A DNA stretch of 64,000 nt, taken from positions 62,001 through 126,000 of the forward strand of contig NZ_BPEV01000006.1 of NCBI RefSeq assembly GCF_019654955.1, read 5' to 3'. Below the pieces are notes generated by a model. It was not told where the DNA came from, did not search any database, and worked only from the letters and a program-made list of their open reading frames with translations. The stretch's first letter is position 1, and the number at the start of each line of letters is the position of its first letter. The stretch is from Shewanella sp. KT0246. Its GTDB lineage: Bacteria > Pseudomonadota > Gammaproteobacteria > Enterobacterales > Shewanellaceae. Below, piece after piece: positions 54,365-62,339 of this stretch. Made by a program: the position numbers and the translations under genes.

Positions 54365-54401
54365 TCAACATCTACACCAACACCAACACCAACACCAACA
54401 T
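54365..54401. repeat. Hexanucleotide microsatellite
   Basis: About five copies of CACCAA (ACACCAACACCAACACC...). Low-complexity, likely variable in copy number. Confidence 0.7.
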
Positions 54402-54463
54402 GACAATCATCGGCTAATTCATTTGGCCGCAAAAGACCCAAGTTACATGCGTTTGTTGCTCGT

Positions 54464-54715
54464 CTATTGAGTTAATTTTTTATAGCAGTCTTGGCAAACA
54501 CAGGCTTTGCCTGATAAGTCAGATAATAATTTCGGATCCACTTTTTTTTCAGCTGACTGAGTCAAACACCAGCAACTTTCAATCGATAAACCCGCTGTTA
54601 CCGCACACTGATTTTGTTTAAAGCATATTGGACAAATTAATGATTCACTCACCTCTTTCAAGTCAACTGCTTTATCATTTGGTTGAAATACCTGTACTGG
54701 GGGGACTTGTGCCAT
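54464..54715 (-). CDS. Cysteine-rich CWC-family protein
   Basis: An 83-aa cytoplasmic protein with CPICFKQNQCA, SCWC and CVCQDCYKKL, the CWC-family cysteine pattern, probably metal-binding. Start at 54715 (MAQVPPV) is preferred because GAGGAG lies 9 bp upstream; an upstream ATG at 54730 overlaps that site. Function unknown. Confidence 0.82.
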   Translation of the reverse strand: MAQVPPVQVFQPNDKAVDLKEVSESLICPICFKQNQCAVTAGLSIESCWCLTQSAEKKVDPKLLSDLSGKACVCQDCYKKLTQ

Positions 54716-54804
54716 TGAGGCTCTCCTCATTTCAAACCCATAGAGTATGAGTTTAGATTGGTTAACTTTACTTAACTGCGCTTAATTATGAGCCCAGAGT
54801 ATAA

Positions 54805-54833
54805 AACAAAAAATCGGTGCAAAAGCACCGATT
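54805..54833 (-). terminator. Terminator of the tsdBA unit
   Basis: AATCGGTGC-TTTT-GCACCGATT followed by T-run on the minus strand. Confidence 0.88.
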
Positions 54834-54884
54834 CTTTACTAACAAAAGCTTACTAACAAAAATTTACTAACTAAAAGTTTTCGT

Positions 54885-55940
54885 TTATTGCGATGCTGGG
54901 AATATTGGGAAAGCTTCTACGCCTAAGGTGACACTTGCATCTATTGGGCTTGGCTTGCCATAAAAACCATCATGCTGATGAAAACTGGCTTGAGTTTCAG
55001 CGATATGACCTTTAAACCTTGGGTCTTGTGGACGTTCATGAGCATTAACAAACGCTGCGACATCCCAAGCTTGCTGCACCGTTAGCTGCATGCTTTTACC
55101 CAACGGCATATTTTCATATATAAAATTAGCTGCAGTATTAACTCGGTGCATACCAGCCCCCCAGTTATAACTTTGTGGTCCCCACAATGGTGGTAATGAA
55201 CTAACTTCAGCCATCTTCAAGCCTTGGCCATCATCACCATGACATGCCTGACAATGGGCTTGATAAACGACCTCACCGCGCTGTACTGAATAAGCCAACT
55301 CAGGCTTAGCTAACTTTGGAAAACCTCGCCCAGGTAACATGGTGAGCGCTTTTTGATCGAGCTTTGAAGTGACCGCATCAGGTAAAGGAAAATCTTCTCT
55401 ATTACCGCCCTTAAGCAGCTCTCCATCAGTCATTTCAGGTACTGGGCCAGTAATGCCAAACTGATTCATTAATCCACTCATGGCTAACCAATAAGAATAA
55501 GCTGAAATGGCCACCAAAGACTCACTGCCAGATTCTGGCGCTTTACCATTCATTGAATAAGTAAAACAGCCTTGAATACGTTCTTCATAAGAGTTTACTT
55601 TATCGTTTTTCTTACGATATGCAGGATAAGCCAAATAAGCGCCCCAAAGCGGTGAAGCATTTGCCTTATTACCTGCATTCATATGGCAATTAACACAGTT
55701 TAATTCGTTACCCACGTAGGTATCGCGCATTTGCTGACTATTCACAAATAACTGATAACCCTTTCTGACTTTGTCACCAAATTCGCCCTTGGGAATAGTA
55801 GATAGTTCACTTGGCGTTAAATATTGTGCATTAGCATCTTTTGCAACAGAAGGAAGTTGCGCTTGTCTATCAGGTAACTCTGTTGCTGATAATCCCAAAC
55901 TTAGGAACACACCAGCCACTGAAAAGTAATATAGCTTCAT
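54885..55940 (-). CDS. tsdA: Diheme thiosulfate dehydrogenase TsdA
   Basis: A 351-aa periplasmic cytochrome c that joins two thiosulfates to tetrathionate, or runs in reverse. Signal peptide at 1-19. Heme 1 site is CVNCH (Cys82, Cys85, His86). Cys125 in ERIQGCF lies 43 residues after it, the spacing of the unusual axial Cys ligand of TsdA. Heme 2 site is CQACH (Cys230-His234), with Met264 and Met278 as possible distal ligands. The PPLWG and GAGM motifs are present. It follows tsdB by 9 bp. Confidence 0.88.
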   Translation of the reverse strand: MKLYYFSVAGVFLSLGLSATELPDRQAQLPSVAKDANAQYLTPSELSTIPKGEFGDKVRKGYQLFVNSQQMRDTYVGNELNCVNCHMNAGNKANASPLWGAYLAYPAYRKKNDKVNSYEERIQGCFTYSMNGKAPESGSESLVAISAYSYWLAMSGLMNQFGITGPVPEMTDGELLKGGNREDFPLPDAVTSKLDQKALTMLPGRGFPKLAKPELAYSVQRGEVVYQAHCQACHGDDGQGLKMAEVSSLPPLWGPQSYNWGAGMHRVNTAANFIYENMPLGKSMQLTVQQAWDVAAFVNAHERPQDPRFKGHIAETQASFHQHDGFYGKPSPIDASVTLGVEAFPIFPASQ

Positions 55941-55949
55941 AGTATGTCC

Positions 55950-56627
55950 TTATTTCTGAGCCGAAAAGTATTGGGTTAATGCATCAATTTCTGCAGCGGT
56001 GAGCTTTTTAGCAATATTGCCCATCATGTTGTCAGCATCCCCAGTACGGGTGCCTGTTTGCCATGCCAATAATTGATTTTTAAAGTAGGTGGGTTCTTGA
56101 CCAGCTAATCGGGGGAATTGACCCGCGCCAATACCTGACGGACCATGACAACTGGTACAAGCAGGAATATCCCGTTGCCAATCACCTTGATATGCCAGTT
56201 TCTCGCCAATATCGTCGATAACCACTTTATCACCGCGATATTGCAACTTAATAGCTGTAACAGGTTTTAATGCAAAAAAGTCCGACACTACTTTGATGTT
56301 ATCGCCTTGGACTGTCATCGCCATAGCCATCATTGTTGGGTTTTGACGTGAACCAGTCTGAAAATGGCTCACTTGCGTGGCAATATACTCGCTGGATAAC
56401 CCAGCTAGACGAGGCCCTGCAACTCCGAGCCCTTCACCATTGACACCATGACAGCTAAGACAAACTTGGGCAGCTGCTGGCACCTTTTGTAATAACTCTT
56501 TGGGTGATTCATCAGGAATATTAGCCATCGCACTAAAACTCATGACACTGCTTAAAAAGATACTAGCCCAAACGGCAGAATTTACACTCGTCAAACAGTC
56601 ATCCTTTAAACGATTATTTTTATTCAT
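55950..56627 (-). CDS. tsdB: Diheme cytochrome c, TsdB/c4-type
   Basis: A 225-aa periplasmic protein with a signal segment at about 14-35 and two CXXCH hemes (Cys56-His60 and Cys157-His161) in two similar c4-type domains, with GPRLAGL and FPRLAGQ after each. In TsdBA pairs it takes electrons from TsdA. Upstream of tsdA by 9 bp, so co-transcribed. The c4 family is broad, so the role rests on the pairing. Confidence 0.82.
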   Translation of the reverse strand: MNKNNRLKDDCLTSVNSAVWASIFLSSVMSFSAMANIPDESPKELLQKVPAAAQVCLSCHGVNGEGLGVAGPRLAGLSSEYIATQVSHFQTGSRQNPTMMAMAMTVQGDNIKVVSDFFALKPVTAIKLQYRGDKVVIDDIGEKLAYQGDWQRDIPACTSCHGPSGIGAGQFPRLAGQEPTYFKNQLLAWQTGTRTGDADNMMGNIAKKLTAAEIDALTQYFSAQK

Positions 56628-56759
56628 TTATCAGCCTCTTGTTGAAATCCATCTCCGACTTAATACCACTATAAACAAAAATGACATGCTTAAATAGATT
56701 GTTTTTCGTACAGATGTGTTGAGCGTTATATAATCGTTTTATCTCAAGTTTTTAGTCAC

Positions 56760-56794
56760 AAAAAAAGGCTTACTCCTATTAGGAATAAGCCTTT
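56760..56794 (-). terminator. metBL terminator
   Basis: On the minus strand AAAGGCTTA / TAAGCCTTT with T7 tail, 35 bp after the metL stop. Confidence 0.85.
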
Positions 56795-56827
56795 AATAAT
56801 TAATGTAAAACTGAACTACAGCACGAT

Positions 56828-59221
56828 TTACTCTTGCAGTAAGTCTTTGCAAATCTGCACTAAGTCAGATTGCACCGCCGCTGCCGTCACTTCTCTGCCA
56901 GCGCCAGGTCCTCGGATAATGAGCGGATTGCCTTGATAAAATGCACTACGGATAACAAACACATTATCACCAGGAGTTAAGTTGGCATAAGGATGATTGG
57001 AATCAACCCATTGAATACCCACTTCAGCATGCATCTTGCCATCCACTTTATCCAGTGATGCTACATAACGCAGTACTTTGTTCTGTTCAGAAGCCGCAGT
57101 AAATTGTTGCAACATACTTTGATCTAATTCGCTAATACGGACAAGAAAGTCATCCAGAGATAAATCGGCTAATTCTGCAGGCACTAACGAGTTTAAAACA
57201 ATATCTTCAAGCTCAATATCAAAGCCAATCTCTCGGGCTAAGATCAGCAACTTGCGCTGCATGTCTCTTCCTGAAAGATCGTCTCGAGGATCGGGCTCTG
57301 TTATCCCCAACCCTCGTGCTTCAACCACTAATTCTGAAAACGATTTTTGGCCATCATAATGTTCAAACAACCAACATAAGGTACCAGAGAAAATACCACC
57401 TACAGCCTCAATCGCATCACCACTATTACGCAAGTCGTTTAACGCATGCTGAATCGGCAGTCCCGCACCACAACTGGCATTATAACGCCAAAACAAGCGG
57501 CGATTACTGAGTTGTTGCTTTAACTCGCGATAAAACGGCAATGGTCCGGAGCCTGCAAGTTTATTGGCACTCACCATATGAATGCCACGAGCAAATAACT
57601 CAGGATACTGCAGCGTTAAGCTCGCACTTGCGCTGATATCTAATGCCACTAACTCATCACAATCAAGTTGTTCTAGCTGCTCAAATAAGCTCGGGTAGTC
57701 CCACTTTTGAGCTGTGGTATCGAAACTGTCTTGCCAGTTATTAATATCAATACCTTGTGGACAAATTAGCGCTTCTCTTGAACTAAGTAAGCCAACTAAC
57801 TGCACGGTAGCTTCTAGCTCACGGTTTAGCGCAGTTGATGAGCGCTGGAATAAATCAATCCAGGCCTCACCAATATTACCCACACCTAACAGCAACACTC
57901 CAATTCGCATACGCGGGCCTGCGCAGCGGCGATGCACTTTTTGAGTCAGTAAATTAACTTGAGCTTTAGGCACTAATGTCACCAAGCTCAATCCATCTTG
58001 ATATAACGGCTTAGCGTCACGACTTAGCAGACGAGCAAAACTGCGACGATAGTGCTCAGCGTCAGCGCTAACGAGTGCCACTAAACCTAAATCGTTATTC
58101 ACACGAATATCACTGATTGCCAACGCTTCAGCATGTAATTCGAGTAAACTATGAACCTGCTTCTGATTTTCAAGCGTAAAGGCTAATTCCACCTTATGGT
58201 GGGCAGAAGTCCAGTAAGCTAATGGCGCAATGCCTTCTTGAGCTAATACGGCAATTAAATCTTGAGCTTGAGACAGCTGCTTAATTCGAAACAACACCAC
58301 TTCATTAAGGTTAGTCACCACTGGCGCACTGGCCGATGAGCTTTGTGGCGCGATTAAAGTAAAGTCTGTGTGTGATGCATAGCTTGAACGTACTGCTAAG
58401 CTGACATTGGTATCAAATAATGGTTGTAAAGTGCGGTTATGCAGCACTGGAGAGCCCAGATGAGCAAGACGATCAGCTTCAACAAGTGACATGCTATTTA
58501 ATAATTTTGCATCACTGATTTTATTGGGATCAGCGTTAAATACCCCTTCAACATCCGTCCAAATCGTCACCCGTTCAATATCCGCTAAGCTCGCAATAAG
58601 GGTGGCGCTGTAATCAGAACCATTGCGGCCAAGTAACAAGGTTTCATTGTGCTCATTAGCACAAATAAAGCCGGTTATAACCAAACGCTCATCAGGGTGT
58701 GCTTCAAGAAGTGTTTGCACTCTTTGACGGGACTCTTCAATGCGAATATTAGGCACAACACCTTCGTCAGCCACAAGAATCGAGCAGGCATCAACATTGA
58801 TTGCTGCTACTCCTGACTCACGCAAAAGCGCCGCCATCAACCTTGCTGACCAACGCTCGCCAAAACTCAGTACATGGTTAAGCTGAAATTCGTTTCGCTG
58901 CTCTAAAGATAGCAAGCTGATGAGTTGTGATTTATCCGTTGACAAGCGTTCGCGTAAATCCCGAGCTTGCTCATTGGAAAGTAACTGTTCAATAAGGTTT
59001 TGCTGATAACTTACCAGCACTTGCAGTTCTTCTTGCCAAAGTTCGCCTGCTTCTCTTAGCGACAATAACTTATACAAAAAGTTAGTACTTTTACCCGCAG
59101 CTGACACAACGACTAAATCATCACAATTGCCATGAGTCAGCAAAATATGTGCGACGCGGCGATAGCAATCAGCATCAGCTAAACTTGAACCACCAAACTT
59201 ATGTAAATGACTGCGGGTCAT
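56828..59221 (-). CDS. metL: Bifunctional aspartate kinase/homoserine dehydrogenase (MetL)
   Basis: A 797-aa fusion. The N-terminal aspartokinase has HKFGGSSLAD and NGSDYSATLIASL. The C-terminal homoserine dehydrogenase (from about 465) has the nucleotide-binding GVLLLGVGNIGEAW and the motif around DLSGRDMQRKLLILARE. Start at 59221 has AAGGAG 8 bp upstream; the frame from 59266 adds 15 residues without support. Second gene after metB, as in the metBL operon of E. coli, so it is the MetL-type, methionine-regulated enzyme. A 370-bp gap with 90-bp repeats separates it from metB. Confidence 0.93.
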   Translation of the reverse strand: MTRSHLHKFGGSSLADADCYRRVAHILLTHGNCDDLVVVSAAGKSTNFLYKLLSLREAGELWQEELQVLVSYQQNLIEQLLSNEQARDLRERLSTDKSQLISLLSLEQRNEFQLNHVLSFGERWSARLMAALLRESGVAAINVDACSILVADEGVVPNIRIEESRQRVQTLLEAHPDERLVITGFICANEHNETLLLGRNGSDYSATLIASLADIERVTIWTDVEGVFNADPNKISDAKLLNSMSLVEADRLAHLGSPVLHNRTLQPLFDTNVSLAVRSSYASHTDFTLIAPQSSSASAPVVTNLNEVVLFRIKQLSQAQDLIAVLAQEGIAPLAYWTSAHHKVELAFTLENQKQVHSLLELHAEALAISDIRVNNDLGLVALVSADAEHYRRSFARLLSRDAKPLYQDGLSLVTLVPKAQVNLLTQKVHRRCAGPRMRIGVLLLGVGNIGEAWIDLFQRSSTALNRELEATVQLVGLLSSREALICPQGIDINNWQDSFDTTAQKWDYPSLFEQLEQLDCDELVALDISASASLTLQYPELFARGIHMVSANKLAGSGPLPFYRELKQQLSNRRLFWRYNASCGAGLPIQHALNDLRNSGDAIEAVGGIFSGTLCWLFEHYDGQKSFSELVVEARGLGITEPDPRDDLSGRDMQRKLLILAREIGFDIELEDIVLNSLVPAELADLSLDDFLVRISELDQSMLQQFTAASEQNKVLRYVASLDKVDGKMHAEVGIQWVDSNHPYANLTPGDNVFVIRSAFYQGNPLIIRGPGAGREVTAAAVQSDLVQICKDLLQE

Positions 59222-59281
59222 TTGTAACTCCTTAAACCACTTCAAACTACCACGCAAACTTAGCATGGCGGCAATAAAATC

Positions 59282-59640
59282 TTACTTGTCAACTTAAGAC
59301 TGTTTAACGATTCTCTCGCCTAAAATACTGCTACAGCAGCTAACCCAGCTTGAATATCGGTAACCAAATCTTACTTGTTCAACTTAAGACTGTTTAACGA
59401 CTCTCTCGCCTAAGATGCTGCTACAGCAGCTAACCCAGCTTGAATATCGGTAACCAAATCTTACTTGTTCAACTTAAGACTGTTTAACGACGCTCTCGAC
59501 TAAAATACTGCTTCAGCAGCTAACCCAGCTTGAATATCGGTAACCAAATCTTACTTGTTCAACTTAAGACTGTTTAACGACGCTCTCGACTAAAGTTCTG
59601 CTACAGCAGCTAACCCAGCTTGAATATCGGTAACCAAATC
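59282..59640. repeat. 90-bp tandem repeat including the 3' end of metB (~4 copies)
   Basis: Unit starts at 59282, 59371, 59461 and 59551. Period is 90 bp (first unit 89). Each unit holds TTACTTGTTCAACTTAAGAC, a variable middle and CAGCTAACCCAGCTTG...CCAAATC, which in the last copy is the final 16 codons of metB. In the three other copies the equivalent ends read ...AVF or ...AAS before a stop, but these are not translated with metB. They form most of the metB-metL spacer. Confidence 0.95.
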
Positions 59641-60750
59641 TTCAGCATCTTCAATACCGACAGATAGTCTCAATAATGTATCTTTAATACCAGCTTCATA
59701 GCGGGCTTCTGGCACCATTGCTCTATGGGTCATGGTTGCAGGTACGGCAACTAAGCTTTCCACTCCGCCTAAGCTTTCAGCAACACTGAAAATCGACAAG
59801 GCATCTAAAAATGCCACCACTTCAGCTTCGCCACCTTTAAGTTCAAAACTTAACATAGCGCCAAAGCCTTTTTGTTGTTTGGCTGCAATATCGTGACCTG
59901 GGTGGTCTTTTAAGCCTGGGTAATAGACTTTCTCAACAACATTACTAGCTTGTAGTACTTCAATCACCCGTTGAGCATTAGTTTGATGCTCACGAATACG
60001 CACTGCAAGGGTGCGAATACCGCGTAGGGTTAAGTAACTATCAAAAGCTGAACCGGTCAGGCCTAATGTGTTAGACCACCAATGCAGTAATTCGCCAAGC
60101 TCTGCATCTTTAGCAACCACTGCGCCACCAACCACATCGCTGTGACCATTAATGTATTTAGTGGTTGAATGCATCACAATGTCTGCGCCTAGTTCTAATG
60201 GCTGCTGTAATATAGGTGAAAGGAACGTGTTATCAACCACTACTAGCGCATCAACCTCATGGCTTGCAGCCACAATTGCTTCAATGTCTACCACTCTTAA
60301 TAAAGGGTTGGAAGGTGTTTCTAACCAAACCATTTTTGGCTTTTTAGCAATGGCATCAGCCAGTGCTTTTTCGTCTGTTTGATCAACAACGACTAATTTA
60401 AATTGACCTTTGCTGGCAAGATTAGTGAACAGTCGGTAACTGCCACCGTAACAATCGTGGGGAACCACAATTAAATCTTCTGGCCCCAATAAACTGGTAA
60501 CTAAGGTTATCGCCGCCATACCTGTGCATGTCACTACACCAGTCGCACCATGTTCAAGCTTGGCAATTGCCTCACCTAACACGCAACGAGTTGGGTTGCC
60601 AGAACGGCTATAGTCAAACTCTCTTGGGTTTGTGTGTCCATCGAACGAGTAATTGGTCGAAAGATAAATCGGCGGGACTACTGCGCCATATTGAGTATCT
60701 GATTCGATACCTTGGCGAACGGCAAGTGTAGCAGCACGATGTTTGGTCAT
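59590..60750 (-). CDS. metB: Cystathionine gamma-synthase
   Basis: A 386-aa PLP enzyme of the Cys/Met family, making cystathionine from an activated homoserine and cysteine. Lys198 in HSTTKYINGHSD is the PLP lysine. YSRSGNPTR and TCTGMAA bind cofactor phosphate. SVAESLGGVESLV and the C-terminal RLSVGIEDAEDLV are also typical. First gene of metB-metL, transcribed from a promoter with met boxes and divergent from metJ. Its last 16 codons are in the repeated unit. Confidence 0.95.
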   Translation of the reverse strand: MTKHRAATLAVRQGIESDTQYGAVVPPIYLSTNYSFDGHTNPREFDYSRSGNPTRCVLGEAIAKLEHGATGVVTCTGMAAITLVTSLLGPEDLIVVPHDCYGGSYRLFTNLASKGQFKLVVVDQTDEKALADAIAKKPKMVWLETPSNPLLRVVDIEAIVAASHEVDALVVVDNTFLSPILQQPLELGADIVMHSTTKYINGHSDVVGGAVVAKDAELGELLHWWSNTLGLTGSAFDSYLTLRGIRTLAVRIREHQTNAQRVIEVLQASNVVEKVYYPGLKDHPGHDIAAKQQKGFGAMLSFELKGGEAEVVAFLDALSIFSVAESLGGVESLVAVPATMTHRAMVPEARYEAGIKDTLLRLSVGIEDAEDLVTDIQAGLAAVAEL

Positions 60751-60793
60751 AATAAGCTCCTAAAGATTGACACACTAAAATAAAACAGCAAAG

Positions 60794-60817
60794 AGATGTC
60801 TAGATGGCTAAATGTAC
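60794..60817. promoter_or_regulatory. MetJ operator, cluster 1 (three met boxes)
   Basis: In-register 8-mers AGATGTCT, AGATGGCT and AAATGTAC, compared with the met box AGACGTCT, 44-67 bp upstream of metB. MetJ binds such tandem 8-mers. Confidence 0.8.
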
Positions 60818-60847
60818 CTAAGCTAAATCTGATCGTCAACACAAATT

Positions 60848-60879
60848 AGACGTTTAGACGTCTAAACATAAAGAAATCT
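60848..60879. promoter_or_regulatory. MetJ operator, cluster 2 (four met boxes)
   Basis: Consecutive 8-mers AGACGTTT, AGACGTCT (perfect), AAACATAA and AGAAATCT, in register, in the metB/metJ divergent promoter. Confidence 0.88.
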
Positions 60880-60971
60880 ATTTGCTTTCGTTATAGAATA
60901 GCAGCAATAATTTGACTGTAATAAATAAGCAGTTAAAATCTGCCACGAATCTATCGTATAAAGGTGAGTTA

Positions 60972-61289
60972 ATGACTGAATGGAATGGCGACTATATCAG
61001 CCCATATGCCGAACATGGCAAAAAAAATGAACAAGTTAAAAAAATCACGGTATCGATTCCTTTAAAAGTATTAAAAGTATTGACCGATGAGCGTACTCGC
61101 CGTCAGGTGAATAACTTGCGTCATGCGACCAACAGTGAGCTTTTATGTGAAGCATTTTTACACGCATACACTGGTCAGCCACTGCCAAATGATGATGACT
61201 TATCTAAAGAAGGCCCTGACAGCATCCCTAGTGAAGCAAAAGCATTAATGGATCAAATGGGTATTGAATGGGAAGACTTAGACGACTAA
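60972..61289 (+). CDS. metJ: Methionine repressor MetJ
   Basis: A 105-aa ribbon-helix-helix repressor that uses S-adenosylmethionine as corepressor. [63 protein letters not shown] is almost the E. coli protein. Start at 60972 gives the normal length (105 aa); the longer frame from 60912 is not supported. Divergent from metB, so it probably represses both itself and metBL through the met boxes. Confidence 0.97.
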   Translation: MTEWNGDYISPYAEHGKKNEQVKKITVSIPLKVLKVLTDERTRRQVNNLRHATNSELLCEAFLHAYTGQPLPNDDDLSKEGPDSIPSEAKALMDQMGIEWEDLDD

Positions 61290-61358
61290 GTTAAGCTGTA
61301 ACTAAATGAATCTTGAGCTTATGTTCCGATGTAAGCCCCATTAGTTTAGTTCACCCAC

Positions 61359-61391
61359 ATCGCCATATTACCCAATGTAATATGGCGATTT
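61359..61391 (+). terminator. metJ terminator
   Basis: ATCGCCATATTA-CCCAATG-TAATATGGCGATTT, 12-bp stem. Confidence 0.75.
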
Positions 61392-61421
61392 CTGAGTCAC
61401 CTCGTACTCATAGAGAAGTAT

Positions 61422-62162
61422 ATGGCATTTATCGATCCGCAAACCTTGATGCTTGCATCGGTTATTATATTTCTTGGCGCATTAACCCAAGGCCTTATCG
61501 GCTTTGGTTTAGCGGTTGTTGCAAGTCCCCTGCTTTATATTATTGACCCTCAACTCGTCCCAGTACCAGTTATTGCCTGTGGGTTTTCCATTGCCTTTTT
61601 GACCTTGCTACGGGAACGCACTTCGCTACAATTTAATGGTCTGCAATATGCTTTGATTGGGCGTATTCCAGGTGGGTTTCTCGGCGCTGCCTTACTGGTA
61701 TTTGCCCCGCAATCAGTATTAGGTCTCGCCATTGCCTTTATTGTTGCTTCAGCAGTCATTCTCAGTTTTTACAAAATTACCGCCCCCGTTAATCGTATAA
61801 CCTTATTTATTGCTGGAGTGCTATCGGGGGTTTTTGGCAATATAGCCGCAATTGGTGGTCCACCATTGGCTATTCTATTAGCTGGAAAAGACGCGCCACA
61901 ATTTCGCGCAGCATTGTCTATTTTCTTTGTATTCAGTTCGATGATAGCTATGGTGATCCTGGTCATTGTTGGCTTGGTTGAAACCAAACATGTTTGGCTG
62001 TCATTAATGCTATTACCATCGGTATTTTTAGGCAGCTACGTGGCAGGAAAACTTAGCAATAAAGTCGACAAACAGAAAACGCGCATGGCAACGCTTGTAT
62101 TATGTGGATTGAGCGCCTTAGTGTTAACCATAAAATCATTAATCGAACTCTTTGCGAGCTAA
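61422..62162 (+). CDS. TauE/SafE-family anion permease
   Basis: A 246-aa inner-membrane protein with seven or eight hydrophobic segments. The family motif GALTQGLIGFGLAVVASPLLYIIDP is at the N-terminus, and the second half repeats it as GVLSGVFGNIAAIGGPPLAILLAG. TauE/SafE proteins export sulfite or organosulfonate-derived anions; the substrate here is unknown. It may belong to sulfur metabolism with its metJ neighbour, but position is the only hint. Confidence 0.88.
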   Translation: MAFIDPQTLMLASVIIFLGALTQGLIGFGLAVVASPLLYIIDPQLVPVPVIACGFSIAFLTLLRERTSLQFNGLQYALIGRIPGGFLGAALLVFAPQSVLGLAIAFIVASAVILSFYKITAPVNRITLFIAGVLSGVFGNIAAIGGPPLAILLAGKDAPQFRAALSIFFVFSSMIAMVILVIVGLVETKHVWLSLMLLPSVFLGSYVAGKLSNKVDKQKTRMATLVLCGLSALVLTIKSLIELFAS

Positions 62163-62232
62163 AACGATAACCTTTAAATTGAGTAAGCCGCAAAAATTGA
62201 GTAAATCGTATAGATTAAATGTAAAGCGTAAA

Positions 62233-62270
62233 AGTTGATTTAGTTGATTTAGTTGATTTAGTTGATTTAG
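62233..62270. repeat. 9-bp tandem repeat
   Basis: AGTTGATTT repeated four times in the gap between the TauE-type gene and the TraF_2-type gene. Confidence 0.9.
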
Positions 62271-62339
62271 CGACATTGAAGTAAGCAGAGGTTAATACAA
62301 TCACAAAGATATTACGCCAAAACAGATGCTAGAAAATGG

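Larger units (their letters stand above)
53946..54463. other. Intergenic with terminator-like hairpin and a short repeat
   Basis: 518 bp. It contains a hairpin at 54172-54204 and a CAACAC/ACCAAC microsatellite at about 54365-54401. The 69-codon plus frame across it reads HQHQHQHQHD and is not convincing. The AGCS promoter probably lies at its left end. Confidence 0.45.

Noticed and set aside
54261-54470. 69-codon frame with HQHQHQHQ
   Set aside because: Encoded by a microsatellite, no ribosome site, runs into the end of the CWC gene.
59282-59640. CRISPR array
   Set aside because: The whole 90-bp unit is conserved, with no unique spacers between short repeats, and it includes metB coding sequence.
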